A stretch of 64,000 nucleotides of DNA from positions 1,798,001-1,862,000 of the forward strand of contig NZ_FOBG01000001.1 of assembly GCF_900109645.1 (NCBI RefSeq), read 5' to 3'. Under the pieces are notes generated by a model that did not search any database, had not been told where the DNA came from, and saw only the letters and a program-made list of their open reading frames with translations. This DNA is from Duganella sp. CF402. Lineage in GTDB: Bacteria; Pseudomonadota; Gammaproteobacteria; Burkholderiales; Burkholderiaceae_D. Of the stretch, positions 51,132 through 59,722 are shown piece by piece (within the stretch, counting starts at the first letter, position 1; every line of letters begins with the position of its first letter). Position numbers and translations under genes: made by a program.

Positions 51132-51977
51132 ATGCTGGAACTTGTCAGCGAACACGCTTGCTACGGCGGCGTACAGCGCTTCTACCGTCATGAATCGCGC
51201 GAGATCGGCCTGCCGATGCGCTTCTCGGTTTTCATTCCGCCCCAAGCGGAGCAAGGCCCGGTGCCGGCGCTGTTCTACCTCGCGGGACTGACCTGCACCG
51301 AAGAGACCTTCATGATCAAGGCCGGCGCGCAGCGCGTGGCGGCGGAACTGGGCCTGATGCTGATCGCGCCGGACACGTCGCCGCGCGGCGCTGGCGTTGA
51401 AGGCGAAACGGCGAGCTGGGATTTCGGCGTCGGAGCCGGCTTCTATCTCGATGCGACGCAGCCGGCGTGGGCGAAGCACTATCGCATGTACAGCTACATT
51501 CACGAGCTGCGCGAGCTGGTGACGAAAGAGCTGCCCGCCGACGACGCGCGCATCGGCATCTTCGGCCACTCGATGGGCGGACATGGCGCACTGACGTTGG
51601 CGCTGAAACGGCCGGACGTATTCCGTTCGGTGTCGGCGTTTGCGCCGATTGCCGCACCGTCGAAATGCCCGTGGGGCGTGAAAGCCTTCAACGGCTATCT
51701 GGGCGAGGACAAGGCCGAGTGGGCGCAGTACGACGCCAGCATGCTGATGGCGCAGTCGAAGACGCCCTTCCCGGCCGGCATCCTGATCGACCAGGGCCTG
51801 GGCGACAAATTCCTGCAAGAGCAGCTGTATCCGCAAGCGTTTGAAGCCGCGTGCATGACCGCAGCGCAGCCGCTGACCTTACGTCGGCACGAGCGCTACG
51901 ATCACGGCTACTACTTCATCTCGACGTTCGTGGAAGACCACCTGCGCTTCCACGCCAAGAACCTGGCTACAGCTTAA
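51132..51977 (+). CDS. fghA: S-formylglutathione hydrolase
   Basis: 281 residues of the alpha/beta-hydrolase esterase-D family, from ATG 51132 with AAGGAAA upstream. It releases formate and glutathione in formaldehyde detoxification. The nucleophile elbow is [17 protein letters not shown], the typical N-terminus [20 protein letters not shown] and [20 protein letters not shown], and the catalytic Asp and His in [13 protein letters not shown] and [10 protein letters not shown]. The partner adhC (S-hydroxymethylglutathione dehydrogenase) is usually adjacent but is not in this window. It overlaps the DJ-1 gene by 11 bp. Confidence 0.94.
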   Translation: MLELVSEHACYGGVQRFYRHESREIGLPMRFSVFIPPQAEQGPVPALFYLAGLTCTEETFMIKAGAQRVAAELGLMLIAPDTSPRGAGVEGETASWDFGVGAGFYLDATQPAWAKHYRMYSYIHELRELVTKELPADDARIGIFGHSMGGHGALTLALKRPDVFRSVSAFAPIAAPSKCPWGVKAFNGYLGEDKAEWAQYDASMLMAQSKTPFPAGILIDQGLGDKFLQEQLYPQAFEAACMTAAQPLTLRRHERYDHGYYFISTFVEDHLRFHAKNLATA

Positions 51978-52548
51978 TCTCCGTACCCAGCTTTTGCAGG
52001 AACTGCGCAATCCACGCCGGATGCGCAGGCCAGGCCGGCGCGGTGACGAAAATGCCATCGGTGACCGCCTGGTCGACCGGTATATCGGCATAGTTGGCGC
52101 CAGCCAGCTTGACCTCCGGCGAGCAGGCCGGGTACGCGGAGATGGTCTTGCCTTTGATGACTTCCGCAGCCGCCAGCAACTGCGCGCCGTGGCAAATCGC
52201 AGCGATCGGCTTGTTGGCGGCGGCGAACTGCTGCACCAACTCGATCACGCGCGGATTCAAACGCAAGTACTCCGGCGCACGGCCGCCGGCGATGGCCAGC
52301 GCATCGTACTTGCTCACATCGGCGTCGGCAAAATTGGCGTTGAGGGTGAAGCGGTGGCCGGGTTTTTCGGTGTAAGTCTGATCGCCTTCGAAATCATGGA
52401 TGGCGGTCTTGATGGTGTCGCCGGCCTGCTTGTCCGGGCAGACGGCATGCACCGTGTGGCCAACCGCCTGCAGCGCCTGAAACGGCACCATCGTCTCGTA
52501 ATCTTCCGCAAAATCACCCGTCAAAAACAGTATCTTTTTCGCTGCCAC
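51967..52548 (-). CDS. DJ-1/PfpI-family protein
   Basis: 193 residues from GTG 52548, preceded by AAAGGATC. The class I amidotransferase-like fold with nucleophile Cys in [18 protein letters not shown], and the Glu of the acid pair in [20 protein letters not shown]. The family includes deglycases, chaperones and cyanide or isocyanide hydratases; this sequence ([20 protein letters not shown]) is of the YhbO/PfpI-like protease or glyoxalase III branch. With fghA convergent, a role in carbonyl stress is plausible but inferred. It marks the edge of the AT-richer block. Confidence 0.88.
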   Translation of the reverse strand: MAAKKILFLTGDFAEDYETMVPFQALQAVGHTVHAVCPDKQAGDTIKTAIHDFEGDQTYTEKPGHRFTLNANFADADVSKYDALAIAGGRAPEYLRLNPRVIELVQQFAAANKPIAAICHGAQLLAAAEVIKGKTISAYPACSPEVKLAGANYADIPVDQAVTDGIFVTAPAWPAHPAWIAQFLQKLGTEIKL

Positions 52549-52781
52549 GGTAGATCCTTTCTTAGAAGTTAAAAGGGCCTCAATGTTCCCATTGTGACCA
52601 CGCCATACTAACCTCTTTACCCGCCCTCTGCTCGCCCAGAGCCGAGACGCCCAAGCGCTTCTTACCTGAGTGAGAATTTGTTAACTTTGCCGATGCGCAA
52701 AATGCTATGCTCAAACTCAATCAGCCGAGTTGATCGCTAGCTGACGGCTGGAGAACTGTAGAACAATTAAAAGGAACTATG

Positions 52782-53033
52782 ATGTTTCGCAAATTGATGC
52801 CCGTTGTATGCGTTCTTCTGTTTGCTGGATGCGCCCAAGTTCAGGGGGCATACAACGATTACCAAGATGGGCAAGAAATGGCATACGTAAATAAAGCTAA
52901 GACAGCCTGCACCCGTTTTGGGTTCACGCCAGGCACCGACGCATTTGCAAGCTGTATTGATAAGAACGTGAACGCTGAAAAAGACCGAGATGCCCTGAAA
53001 AATGCAGCATTTCATTCCGATTCAAAAAAATGA
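52782..53033 (+). CDS. Small lipoprotein of unknown function
   Basis: 83 residues from the second of two adjacent ATG codons (AAGGA is better spaced for it). The signal ends at a lipobox, VCVLLFAGC, so it is a lipid-anchored periplasmic protein. The mature part is polar and helical, with two further Cys residues (KTACTRFGFTPGTDAFASCI) that may form a disulfide. Base composition is AT-richer than the surrounding chromosome. Family not recognised. Confidence 0.7.
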   Translation: MFRKLMPVVCVLLFAGCAQVQGAYNDYQDGQEMAYVNKAKTACTRFGFTPGTDAFASCIDKNVNAEKDRDALKNAAFHSDSKK

Positions 53034-53131
53034 CATTGCAAGTGGTCGTAGCCACCGTTCACGAAGTCCGCACGAGGTCGAGTTCCAAGTCGCAAGTCGG
53101 GGTCAGCCAGTCGGCACAGTCGAGGGGCAGC

Positions 53132-53163
53132 TCCGGCAATCTGACAAATGACGCTTTGCCGGA
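53132..53163. other. Short inverted repeat in the gap between two lipoprotein genes
   Basis: TCCGGCAA (53132-53139) and TTGCCGGA (53156-53163) are perfect 8-bp arms with a 16-base centre. It could be a weak hairpin or the end of a decayed mobile element; no transposase is near. Confidence 0.3.
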
Positions 53164-53254
53164 ACTCCCCAAAGGTTTGAAATGATGAGTTGACGCCAAA
53201 TTCGGCCAAAGCTGCCTTTAAAAAATTAGTTAAATAAAAAAACAGAGGGAAGAA

Positions 53255-53944
53255 ATGATTAACTTTCGCCAACCAACTGTGCTTTTCGTTGTACTTTTCC
53301 TTGCAGGCTGTGCATCACCTAAGTACAACTACGCTGCAAAGGTAACTGCAATTAGTGAGCCACTGCTCAACACAACCCAAATAAGCAGTGTTGGCGATAC
53401 CTTATTAAGGCAAGGGAAATACAAGGAACATGATGCGCTTTATCTCTCGACCAAAGGGGACGTAAGCTGGGCCTATAGTTTACTTGCAGGGTATTACTTA
53501 AAACATGGCGAGGATGAAAGTGCTGAATACTATCTCCCTGCCAAAGGTGACGATGCAGGCGGAGTGGATAAGGCCGCGCTGGCAGACCCTTGGAAGAGCG
53601 TCATGGCAAAGAAGGATGGCAAAACGATCTGCATAGTTACGGTGTTCAATGCCACGTCCTGTGATGACAAAGTGAACTTCGAGAGAACTAAGAAGCCAAT
53701 TCTTACGATGGACTCCTTCCAACAAACTCTCATCTACAGCGGGAAGGTCGGTAATAAGATCAACATCGGATACAGGGAGTCATCGGGAAACCTTGCTCGG
53801 CCAGCATTCAGCAACAATGTTGAATATGACCTATCAGAATCGTCCACGATAGGCTATAAAGGTGCTCAGTTGGAAATTCTTGAGGCTACTAACCAGTACA
53901 TCAAGTATCGCGTTATTCGGAACTTTAATTACGCACAACAATGA
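53255..53944 (+). CDS. Lipoprotein of unknown function
   Basis: 229 residues with a lipoprotein signal (VLFVVLFLAGC), so probably on the periplasmic face of a membrane. There is one conserved-looking central region (VSWAYSLLAGYYLKHGEDES, a TPR-like helical hairpin) followed by a beta-rich second half. The ATG follows GAGGGAAGAA. AT-rich composition and codon use unlike the neighbours suggest recent acquisition with the surrounding genes. I do not recognise the family. Confidence 0.7.
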   Translation: MINFRQPTVLFVVLFLAGCASPKYNYAAKVTAISEPLLNTTQISSVGDTLLRQGKYKEHDALYLSTKGDVSWAYSLLAGYYLKHGEDESAEYYLPAKGDDAGGVDKAALADPWKSVMAKKDGKTICIVTVFNATSCDDKVNFERTKKPILTMDSFQQTLIYSGKVGNKINIGYRESSGNLARPAFSNNVEYDLSESSTIGYKGAQLEILEATNQYIKYRVIRNFNYAQQ

Positions 53945-53984
53945 GGAACTGACCCCGAGGGTGCAAATATAATACGGAGCCCGC

Positions 53985-54695
53985 ATGTCTCAACAGGAAT
54001 TATTAGATTCGAACACACCTTTACTTTCCAAGCCTGCGACGGAACTGCTGTCGGCCTTTGGTTCCGGTAAAGCTTCCCCAGGATCTGGTAGTGCAGCCGC
54101 CTTAATGGGCCTGCTGTCAGCTAAACTGATATTGACTGTTTGTTCAATTAGTAAAAATAAGCCCGAGTGCAAGAAGGATGACGCGACTTTTGATATTATT
54201 ATCGAGAAAATACGTGAGGACATTGAGCCGCGTCTCCGAGAACTTTTCGAAAGTGATGCAAGAGACTTCGATCGAGTAGTCGCTTTAAGAAAATTGCGTG
54301 ATCAAGCGACCACGTCAAAAGAGAAAAGCGATTTTTCGCGAGAGTCGAATGAACTATTGGAAAAGGCTACCGATTACGCGTTCGAAATTGCTGAACTTTC
54401 CATGCGTCTCATAGATCATGGAATTATCATCTTTGACCACGGATGGCATGCAGTGAGAGGAGACTCAGGGGCTGCGATTAGCGCGGCTGTTTCTGGAGTT
54501 ATGTCCGGAATATTTATTATTAGCCTTAACCTAAAAACACTTAAAGATAGAAAATATTCACGAGATAAAATCGCACGATGTCACGATCTATATTTATCTA
54601 TGCAAGGTAAGCAGGCTGCGGCATTTAAATGCGTAACGTCTATTAATGCGGAAGCAATATCGGCTGTACAGCTGGAGCTTCCCGTTGGTATTTGA
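53985..54695 (+). CDS. Cyclodeaminase/cyclohydrolase-like (FTCD_C family) protein
   Basis: 236 residues, mostly helical. The N-terminal motif LLSAFGSGKASPGSGSAAAL followed by MGLLSAKLI corresponds to the folate-binding PGGGSAAA-type loop of FTCD_C proteins, DARDFDRVVALRKL to the DAEAF-type catalytic helix, and GDSGAAISAAVSGVMSG to the conserved SDAG-type segment near the end. Such enzymes act as formiminotetrahydrofolate cyclodeaminase or methenyltetrahydrofolate cyclohydrolase; no other folate or histidine-degradation gene is present, so the substrate may differ. The gene is AT-rich and shares its block with two lipoproteins; probably transferred. Confidence 0.72.
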   Translation: MSQQELLDSNTPLLSKPATELLSAFGSGKASPGSGSAAALMGLLSAKLILTVCSISKNKPECKKDDATFDIIIEKIREDIEPRLRELFESDARDFDRVVALRKLRDQATTSKEKSDFSRESNELLEKATDYAFEIAELSMRLIDHGIIIFDHGWHAVRGDSGAAISAAVSGVMSGIFIISLNLKTLKDRKYSRDKIARCHDLYLSMQGKQAAAFKCVTSINAEAISAVQLELPVGI

Positions 54696-54888
54696 AAGCC
54701 CAAAAAAATTGAACAATATTAATTTTATGGCGGAATATCTCACGTGATGAGAGTTGATGAAAATTTTCGTCTATAGGGCAACAGGGGCAAGCCCTCCATT
54801 TCTACAAGTTCTCGGCCGTAGATGATGCTTATTGATAAGTTCGTACCTGCCTCCCGACGCCCTCCAGGCGTATCTTGCTGCGCGAGGT

Positions 54889-55155
54889 TTAGCGGCTGCG
54901 CCGGAAGGGGCGGTGCACTCCGCTGCCCTTTGGTGCGTCGATATGGCGGAAAGTAATCCGGCCCTTGTCCAAATCATAAGCGGACAACTCCAGGGTTACG
55001 CGATCACCAGCCAGAATGCGGATGAAATTCTTTTTCATGCGGCCCGCAGAATAGGCAATCAGGCGATGGCCGTTATCCAGCTCAACGCGGTATCGGCTGT
55101 CCGGCAAGATTTCCTGCACCACGCCCTGCATCTCAATAAGGTCTTCTTTCGCCAT
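54889..55155 (-). CDS. Second translation initiation factor IF-1
   Basis: 88 residues. IF-1 occupies the ribosomal A site during initiation. The OB fold is plain: [20 protein letters not shown], then [40 protein letters not shown] and GRITFRH. Beyond residue 72 there is a basic 17-residue extension ([16 protein letters not shown]) not found in the housekeeping copy, as in the second infA of several betaproteobacteria. It starts 2 bases after the stop of the cold-shock-like gene, so the two are coupled. The ribosomal-operon infA is expected elsewhere in the genome. Confidence 0.88.
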   Translation of the reverse strand: MAKEDLIEMQGVVQEILPDSRYRVELDNGHRLIAYSAGRMKKNFIRILAGDRVTLELSAYDLDKGRITFRHIDAPKGSGVHRPFRRSR

Positions 55156-55157
55156 GA

Positions 55158-55379
55158 TCAGAGCCGCCGCACCACATGAATCTGGGTCGCGCGCCCGCCA
55201 AGCGCCGACGTGTCCAACTGATAAGCAACGAGCTTATGGGCCAGCGCCCCTGGAGCTTGTGTCTCGACGAAATCATCGATATTTGCCATGACGTCGTGCC
55301 CCCCCCCTGCATCCGGCCTGATTTGACCAATGTCTTCCAATCGACTGAACCAATGAATAGTTCCTGTATGCGTAATCAT
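55158..55379 (-). CDS. Divergent cold-shock-domain protein
   Basis: 73 residues with AAGGAG before the ATG. The start [20 protein letters not shown] aligns with the cold-shock domain (TGTVKWFN...KGFGFI), and [13 protein letters not shown] takes the place of the RNP2 region. Both RNA-binding motifs are altered: the usual KGFGFI is EDIGQI and the usual LFVHF is VMANI, so most aromatic RNA-contact residues are lost. It probably binds nucleic acid weakly or acts on a protein. It is immediately upstream of IF-1 in one transcript; both are small OB-fold proteins. Confidence 0.7.
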   Translation of the reverse strand: MITHTGTIHWFSRLEDIGQIRPDAGGGHDVMANIDDFVETQAPGALAHKLVAYQLDTSALGGRATQIHVVRRL

Positions 55380-55627
55380 GCTGCTCCTTGCTATAGACGA
55401 ACGAACCCAACTCTCAAGTAGAGCCAGTGGTCGAGCATCAGACAGGAGTGGCGGGGCAGCCTAATCAGGAAGGAGACAGGACGGTGACAGAGTACCGAAA
55501 TGGGAGTGGGACTCCACAGGAATTCAGAGCAATCACCTAATGATAGTTAAAATTTAAATGCCTATGCAGGCAAAATTATCCCGACAGTGGCTAGCTGGAA
55601 TGCAGCATGACTAAAACCCGTTAATAA
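55380..55627. other. Gene-free stretch upstream of the cold-shock-like gene
   Basis: About 250 bp without a convincing gene on either strand. It must carry the promoter of the cold-shock-like/IF-1 transcript; a possible AT-rich candidate lies around 55540-55580 (TTGCCT...TATCAT on the minus strand) but the spacing is poor. No RNA gene or repeat is recognised. Confidence 0.4.
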
Positions 55628-55659
55628 AAAAGGCCGTAACGTCACCGCTACGGCCTTTT
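55628..55659 (-). terminator. Rho-independent terminator of cheV (bidirectional form)
   Basis: Perfect 11-bp stem AAAAGGCCGTA/TACGGCCTTTT (55628-55638 and 55649-55659), 10-base loop, with further T residues on both strands. It lies 17 bp past the cheV stop. Confidence 0.92.
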
Positions 55660-55675
55660 CCCACAATGCTTGCGT

Positions 55676-56644
55676 TTAAGCGGCGGTTGCTGCCTTACCC
55701 AGCACGCTGCGGATAGTGCCGGCCAGATCTTCGGCAGAGAACTTCGCTACATACGCATCGGCGCCCACGCCTTTGACGTGGTCTTCGTTGGTCTTGCCCG
55801 ACAGCGAAGAGTGAATCACCACCGGGATCTTGCCGAAGCGCGGATCCTGCTTGATCAGACGGGTCAGCGTGAAGCCGTCCATCTCCGGCATTTCCAGGTC
55901 GGTCAGCACCATCGCCACGCGGTCGGTGATCGGCAGGCCTTCGGCCTTGGCGCCTTCCGCGATCGATTGCAGGCGGTCCCACGCTTCCTTGCCGGACTTG
56001 GTCATGATGAAGTGCACACCCATCGCTTCCAGGCCTTTTTCGATCAGGTTGCGCGCCACCACCGAGTCGTCGGCAGCCAGCACCACCGAACCCGGCTTGA
56101 GCAGCACTTTCGGGCCGATGGTTTCCGGATCGATGTCGTCGCGTTCCGGCGGCACCAGTTCGCGCAAGATGGTTTCCACGTCCAGCACCTGCGCCAGGCG
56201 GGTGTTCTGGGTGTCGCCGTCGACGCGGGCGATACTGGTGACTTTGCCGCCAGCCGTGCCTTCGGCGGTCAGCACCTGGCTCCAGTCCAGGCGCACGATT
56301 TCATCCACTGACTCGACCGCGAACGCTTGCGTGGTGCGCGCGAATTCAGTGACCAACATGATATTCAGACCGGTTTTTGGGGTCACACCGACGATGCCGG
56401 GCAAATCCAGCACCGTGATGATTTGTCCGCGCAGGTTCACAACACCCAGCATGTGTGGCGGGGATCCGGCCACAGCGGTGACTTCGGGCATGGCCACGAT
56501 CTCGCGGATTTTGAAGACGTTAATGCCGAACAGCTCGGAATGTTCGCCCTTGGCGTCGCCGCCCAGGCGGAACAGGAGGAGTTCGAATTTGTTGGAGTTG
56601 GTCAGGTTACTGCGCTCATCAACTTCCTGTTGAACAGATTTCAT
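55676..56644 (-). CDS. cheV: Chemotaxis coupling protein CheV
   Basis: 322 residues. An N-terminal CheW domain (residues 20-165, with ELLLFRLGG and HMLGVVNLRGQIITVLDLPG) couples chemoreceptors to CheA; a C-terminal receiver (about 185-310) has the phospho-acceptor Asp in VAMVLTDLEMPEMDGFTLTR and the Lys in AKFSAEDL. Phosphorylated CheV helps adaptation. It stands alone, away from any che operon, between a terminator and the tRNA-Gly gene, which is common for cheV. AAGGAG precedes the ATG. Confidence 0.95.
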   Translation of the reverse strand: MKSVQQEVDERSNLTNSNKFELLLFRLGGDAKGEHSELFGINVFKIREIVAMPEVTAVAGSPPHMLGVVNLRGQIITVLDLPGIVGVTPKTGLNIMLVTEFARTTQAFAVESVDEIVRLDWSQVLTAEGTAGGKVTSIARVDGDTQNTRLAQVLDVETILRELVPPERDDIDPETIGPKVLLKPGSVVLAADDSVVARNLIEKGLEAMGVHFIMTKSGKEAWDRLQSIAEGAKAEGLPITDRVAMVLTDLEMPEMDGFTLTRLIKQDPRFGKIPVVIHSSLSGKTNEDHVKGVGADAYVAKFSAEDLAGTIRSVLGKAATAA

Positions 56645-56745
56645 GGATTTCGTCTCCTTCGGTGGTCCTCACCCAGTATAACGTTTGCAATGCAAAGTTG
56701 TCGTATTGGATGTTGCGGATGTTGTATTGGAGAACGATAAACAAC

Positions 56746-56774
56746 AAAAAAGGAAGCCCGTGGGCTTCCTTTTT
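56746..56774 (-). terminator. Rho-independent terminator of tRNA-Gly
   Basis: AAAAAGGAAGCCC/GGGCTTCCTTTTT is a perfect stem with a 2-3 base top (56746-56758 and 56762-56774), ending in T residues on both strands. It lies 16 bp downstream of the tRNA on its strand. Confidence 0.9.
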
Positions 56775-56789
56775 CATGTACTTGAATTC

Positions 56790-56865
56790 TGGAGCGGGAG
56801 AAGAGTCTCGAACTCTCGACCTCAACCTTGGCAAGGTTGCGCTCTACCAACTGAGCTACTCCCGC
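56790..56865 (-). tRNA. tRNA-Gly (GCC)
   Basis: A 76-base cloverleaf on the minus strand with encoded CCA end (TGG at 56790-56792). The acceptor stem is GCGGGAG/CTCCCGC, the D arm contains AGCTCAGTTGGTAGAGC, the anticodon loop is CTTGCCAAG with anticodon GCC, and the T arm is GAGAGTTCGAGACTCT. No variable-loop insertion. It reads the Gly codons GGC and GGU, the commonest in a high-GC genome. A terminator follows at once, so it is a single tRNA unit. Confidence 0.97.
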
Positions 56866-56979
56866 AGAAGGCAATATTATGACAGAAAGATTTCCGTTCC
56901 GCCAGAGCCAGCTGCCAACTTTTTGTCGAACTTCCAATAGTGTAAGCTTAGTCCGTTTTTGCTATGTAGAAGGACGGGA

Positions 56980-58614
56980 ATGGATTCGATCGAAGTTGTA
57001 CTGATCATGCTGCTGGCGGTGGTGGCCAGCGCCTACATCCGGCGCTTGCTGCCGCGCACGATCCCGCTGCCGCTGGTGCAGATCGGGCTGGGCGCGCTGA
57101 TCGCGGCCAAGTCCTCGCATGGCGTCGATCTGGAACCGGACCTGTTCTTCCTGGTGTTCCTGCCGCCGCTGCTGTTCCTCGACGGCTGGCGCATCCCCAA
57201 AAGCGGCCTGCTGCGCGACAAGGGCACTATTCTTGAACTGGCGTTCGGGCTGGTGGTGTTCACCGTGGTGGGCGCCGGCTTCCTGATCCACTGGATGATC
57301 CCGGCCATGCCGCTGCCAGTGGCGTTCGCGCTGGCGGCCATCGTCTCGCCGACCGATCCGATTGCGGTCAGCTCGATTGCATCGAGCTCGCCGATTCCCA
57401 AGCGCCTGATGCACATTCTGGAAGGCGAATCGCTGCTGAACGACGCCTCGGGACTGGTGTGCTTCCGCTTCGCCGTGGCGGCGGCCATGACCGGCGTGTT
57501 CTCGATCGAAACCGCCGCCCTCACCTTCGTCTGGCTGGTGGTGGCCGGCATCGCCGCCGGCGTCGGCCTGACGCTGGTGGTGACCTGGGTGCAGCGCTGG
57601 CTGGTACGCCATTTCGGCGAACCGCCGGGTTCCCCGATTCTTGTCAACCTGCTGATTCCTTTCGGCGCTTACCTTGTGGCTGAGCGCCTGCATGCTTCCG
57701 GCATTCTGGCAGCGGTGGCGGCCGGCATCACCATGAGCTACGTCGAGTTGAGCGGCCATGCGCACGCCAACACCCGCATCCAGCGTTCGGCCGTGTGGGA
57801 CACGGTGCAGTTTGCGCTCAACGGCGTGATGTTCGTGCTGCTCGGCGAACAGCTGCCGGACATCTTCCGTCTCGCCGGCGCCTCGCTGGAGGAAAGCGGC
57901 CATGTGAACCGCTGGTGGCTGGTGGCGTATGCGTTTGCGATTACCGGCGGCCTGCTGGCGCTGCGAATGGCGTGGGTATGGGCTTCGCTGCGGCTGACCA
58001 TCTTCAAACAAAAGATGCGGCACCAGCCGCGCCACAAGATCAAACTACGGCTGCTGCTGGCCACCACGCTGGCCGGCGCGCGCGGCACCATCACGCTGGC
58101 CGGTGTGCTGACGCTGCCGCTGGTGCTGCCGGACGGTTCGCCGTTCCCAGCGCGCGCGCTGACCATCTTCCTGGCCTGTTCGGTGATTCTGATTTCGCTG
58201 CTGGTGGCCAGCATTGCCTTGCCTCGCTTGCTGGCCGGCGTCACCTTCCCGGCCGAGCCGGAAGAACAGCAGGAAGAGGATCTGGCACGGCGCGCGGCGG
58301 CCAATGCGGCCATCAGCGCCATCGAGCAAACACAGATCGAATTGATGGAGGCCGATGGCTGCGTCGATCCGGAAGTGTATCCGCAAGCGGCGGCACGGGT
58401 GATCGCGTTCTATGAGCACAAGCTGAAGGAAGTGGATCCGGAAAGCGAGCAGGCATGGCGCAAGACCGACTCCGCCGAGAAAGAACTGCGACTGGCGGCG
58501 CTGGAAGCCGAGCGCCGCACGGTGTGGGACCTGGCCAGGCATGACCACATCTCCGACGAAATCTCGCGCAAGCTGGTGCGCGAAATCGATTTGATGGAAG
58601 CGCGCTATCGTTAA
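56980..58614 (+). CDS. Na+/H+ antiporter (CPA1 family)
   Basis: 544 residues from ATG 56980, with AAGGA upstream. Eleven to twelve helices: FFLVFLPPLLFLDGWRIPKS and AIVSPTDPIAVSSIASSSPI and LEGESLLNDASGLVCFRFAV carry the transport-site residues of CPA1 exchangers (TDP and ND motifs). About 120 residues of charged helical C-terminus follow (EEQQEEDLARRAAANAAISA onwards), typical of the YjcE/NhaP-type regulation domain. It exports sodium or potassium in exchange for protons. A kinase gene starts 5 bases after the stop. Confidence 0.92.
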   Translation: MDSIEVVLIMLLAVVASAYIRRLLPRTIPLPLVQIGLGALIAAKSSHGVDLEPDLFFLVFLPPLLFLDGWRIPKSGLLRDKGTILELAFGLVVFTVVGAGFLIHWMIPAMPLPVAFALAAIVSPTDPIAVSSIASSSPIPKRLMHILEGESLLNDASGLVCFRFAVAAAMTGVFSIETAALTFVWLVVAGIAAGVGLTLVVTWVQRWLVRHFGEPPGSPILVNLLIPFGAYLVAERLHASGILAAVAAGITMSYVELSGHAHANTRIQRSAVWDTVQFALNGVMFVLLGEQLPDIFRLAGASLEESGHVNRWWLVAYAFAITGGLLALRMAWVWASLRLTIFKQKMRHQPRHKIKLRLLLATTLAGARGTITLAGVLTLPLVLPDGSPFPARALTIFLACSVILISLLVASIALPRLLAGVTFPAEPEEQQEEDLARRAAANAAISAIEQTQIELMEADGCVDPEVYPQAAARVIAFYEHKLKEVDPESEQAWRKTDSAEKELRLAALEAERRTVWDLARHDHISDEISRKLVREIDLMEARYR

Positions 58615-58618
58615 TCCT

Positions 58619-59722
58619 ATGCAGAGAACCCGCACCATCATCGCCATCGCGTGGACCCTGTTCTGGATCCTGATGGTTTCCACTTCGGTGCAGGAATACC
58701 TGCGCGACCACGATCACGGCATCTGGAAGCCGATGCTGTGGGAGACCTCGTCCGCGCTGACCGGCACGGTGCTGCTGATCCTGCAGCGCCGCTACACCCG
58801 TAAGTATGATGTGTTTATATCCAACGCGCCAGTACGCTGGTTCGCGCGGCAGCTGGCGTGGCTGCCTGTGTACTGGGTGATGTTCGTACCGGCCGCGTTC
58901 AGCATGCGGCACGCGGTGTATGGGCTGATGGGCGAAACGTATACACATGAAGGATGGGCCAAGGTCTATCTGTATGAAGACATCAAAATGACGGTGTTCT
59001 TCAGCATTTTCGTGGCGATTACTTTTGGCGTGCTGTCGTTCCACGCCATGCTGGACGAGAAGGTACGCGTGGAGCGGGCCAACGCTTCCTTGCGCGAGGC
59101 GCAGCTGCTGCGGCTTAGCCAGCAGATGCAGCCGCACTTCCTGTTCAATGCGCTGAACACGATATCGTCGCTGATGTACAGCGACGTGGCGCGGGCCGAC
59201 GCCATGCTGGTGCAGCTGTCCGACGTGCTGCGCGCGACGCTGGATGTGGGCGAGCGCCATCTGGTGCCGCTGGAGACAGAACTGCGCATCCTGCGCGGCT
59301 ATGCGGCGTTGATGAGCGAGCGCTTTGCGGATCGCGTCAGCATCGCGTGGGATATCGATGATTCGCTACTGGCATGCGAGGTGCCGGTGATGAGCATGCA
59401 ACCGCTGTTGGAGAACATATTCAAGCATACCGTCGAAAAGCGCCGCCAGCCAACCGCGATCAGCATCAGCGTCCACCGCGCCGACGGTGCACTGGTGCTG
59501 CGTATCGAGGACGACAGCGGCACGCTTCCTGCGGCCGCCAGCCGGGCGGGAGACAGCTCGGTGCGCGGCGCGGACGAAGCCGGTGCGACGGGCGGCGGCA
59601 TCGGCGTGCGCAATCTGCGCGAGCGGTTGGATGCGCTATACGCTGGCCGCGCCGCCTTCGACCTGATCGCGCTGTCGCCAGCCGGCGTGCGCGCAGAAGT
59701 GAGGCTGCCATGCGCATCCTGA
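58619..59722 (+). CDS. LytS/YehU-type sensor histidine kinase
   Basis: 367 residues. Four or so membrane helices in the first 150 residues, then the His_kinase domain with the phospho-His in LSQQMQPHFLFNALNTISSL, and a HATPase with LLENIFKHTVEKRRQPTAIS and GGGIGVRNLRERLDALYAG. Its gene overlaps the response regulator by 13 bp and starts 5 bp after the antiporter stop, so the three may share a transcript. The signal is unknown; relatives control peptide or pyruvate uptake. Confidence 0.93.
   Translation: MQRTRTIIAIAWTLFWILMVSTSVQEYLRDHDHGIWKPMLWETSSALTGTVLLILQRRYTRKYDVFISNAPVRWFARQLAWLPVYWVMFVPAAFSMRHAVYGLMGETYTHEGWAKVYLYEDIKMTVFFSIFVAITFGVLSFHAMLDEKVRVERANASLREAQLLRLSQQMQPHFLFNALNTISSLMYSDVARADAMLVQLSDVLRATLDVGERHLVPLETELRILRGYAALMSERFADRVSIAWDIDDSLLACEVPVMSMQPLLENIFKHTVEKRRQPTAISISVHRADGALVLRIEDDSGTLPAAASRAGDSSVRGADEAGATGGGIGVRNLRERLDALYAGRAAFDLIALSPAGVRAEVRLPCAS

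Noticed and set aside
53034..53254. Insertion-sequence end in the gap between the lipoprotein genes
   Set aside because: Only an 8-bp inverted repeat is present, with no transposase fragment and no target duplication.
54832..55179. Plus-strand open frame of 115 codons over the IF-1 gene
   Set aside because: IF-1 on the minus strand is unmistakable; the plus-strand frame starts in low-quality sequence and has no ribosome binding site.
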